The notes beneath the pieces are model-generated. The model was not told the origin of the DNA, searched no databases, and saw nothing but the letters and a program-made list of their open reading frames with translations. A DNA stretch of 64,000 nt from NCBI RefSeq assembly GCF_006538345.1, contig NZ_BJKL01000001.1, positions 186,001 to 250,000 of the forward strand. The letters run 5' to 3'. Made by a program: the position numbers and the translations under genes. The stretch comes from Alteromonas sp. KUL49. Its GTDB lineage: Bacteria > Pseudomonadota > Gammaproteobacteria > Enterobacterales > Alteromonadaceae. Below, one piece after another: positions 63,589-64,000 of this stretch. Position 1 is the first letter of the stretch; each line of letters begins with the position of its first letter.

Positions 63589-64000
63589 ATGCTGAGCGCG
63601 ACTAAACGTTTCTTTTTGTTGTTTTCGGTGCTTGTTTCAACGGCTTGTACCATGGTGTATGAGCAAACAGAAACAAGAGATACCATCAGGGTACTGATTA
63701 TTGATGGGCAGAATAATCATACCGTATGGCCAAAAAGTACGGTAATGATGAAAACCTATCTAGAGCAGACAGGGTTGTTTACGGTCGATGTTTACCGAAC
63801 TAATCCTGTGTGGCGAGCCCACGAACACCCTGCGTTTCTGGCGTACTGTAACCATCGTGAGCATTTTGCTGTTGATAAGCCTGTAACTGATCCCACGTTT
63901 AATCCAACTTTTGAAAACTACGATGTCGTGGTATCTAACTTTGGTTACAACGCTGCGTATTGGCCAGAGGCAACGCAGCAATCATTTGAAGCCTACATGG
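63589..64000 (+). CDS. ThuA-like domain lipoprotein, cut by the window end
   Basis: ATG 63589 with GAGAGG upstream opens a frame still open at 64000, 137 residues seen. The signal ends in a lipobox (LLFSVLVSTACTMVY). The mature start VLIIDGQNNHTVWPKSTVMMKTYLEQTG and the later NYDVVVSNFGYNAAYWPE match the ThuA (trehalose-utilisation, class I glutamine-amidotransferase-like) fold. In polysaccharide loci ThuA-like proteins often accompany lyases and hydrolases, but their activity is not settled. It probably belongs to the same locus, which continues to the right. Confidence 0.75.
   Translation, partial: MLSATKRFFLLFSVLVSTACTMVYEQTETRDTIRVLIIDGQNNHTVWPKSTVMMKTYLEQTGLFTVDVYRTNPVWRAHEHPAFLAYCNHREHFAVDKPVTDPTFNPTFENYDVVVSNFGYNAAYWPEATQQSFEAYM

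Overview
The window reads as chromosome of a marine gammaproteobacterium of the Alteromonas/Alteromonadaceae type. This rests on recognised gene content and gene order (dusB-fis, accBC, fxsA-groESL, purHD, envZ/ompR, a HiPIP, a TIGR03643 protein, a PEP-CTERM-like protein, a sulfated-polysaccharide locus), not on a database search. No rRNA, tRNA, CRISPR array, IS element or prophage was seen.

Layout. 0.1-13.4 kb is mostly minus-strand housekeeping and envelope genes: a frameshifted MFS transporter, a secreted amidohydrolase, a membrane-anchored AraC regulator, envZ-ompR, a DUF2855 protein, prkB, a large DUF2339 membrane protein, a voltage-gated-type K+ channel and purD. 13.4-18.8 kb holds an exported methyltransferase-like protein, a long structured intergenic repeat, purH, the dusB-fis operon and prmA. 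18.9-29 kb is a patchwork of accessory genes lying between prmA and accC, which are neighbours in many gammaproteobacteria. It contains a frameshifted solute-binding protein, a HiPIP, a flavin reductase, a FAN1-type nuclease fused to a DnaQ-like exonuclease, a YHYH/MORN/SCO1 trio, a second copy of the structured repeat, a PEP-CTERM-like protein, an outer-membrane protein that seems to start at a non-canonical codon, two candidate small RNAs and a SLATT protein. 29-36.7 kb returns to core genes: accC-accB-aroQ, dsbD, cutA, fxsA and groES-groEL with a clear sigma-32 promoter. 36.8-42.9 kb holds small envelope proteins, an esterase, a CadC-like regulator with a beta-propeller sensor and a beta-lactamase-fold serine hydrolase.

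43.2-64 kb is the most striking region: a catabolic locus for a rhamnose/uronate polymer, most likely the green-algal sulfated polysaccharide ulvan. One arm handles L-rhamnose: isomerase, FGGY kinase, bifunctional rhamnulose-1-phosphate aldolase/lactaldehyde dehydrogenase, and an FMN lactate oxidoreductase to take L-lactate to pyruvate. An NCS1-type permease is embedded in this arm. The other arm handles unsaturated uronate: KduI, KduD and KDG kinase, fed by a TRAP transporter. The depolymerising set is an S1 sulfatase, a PL25-type ulvan lyase lipoprotein and a GH105 unsaturated uronyl hydrolase lipoprotein, followed by a ThuA-like protein cut by the window end. A DeoR regulator sits between the arms.

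Three promoter regions of this locus (before the rhamnose aldolase gene, the KDG kinase and the sulfatase) share a 15-bp palindromic motif of the form CATGTA-N3-TACATG. This suggests that one repressor controls both arms. KDPG aldolase, rhamnose mutarotase and a TonB-dependent receptor are not in the window.
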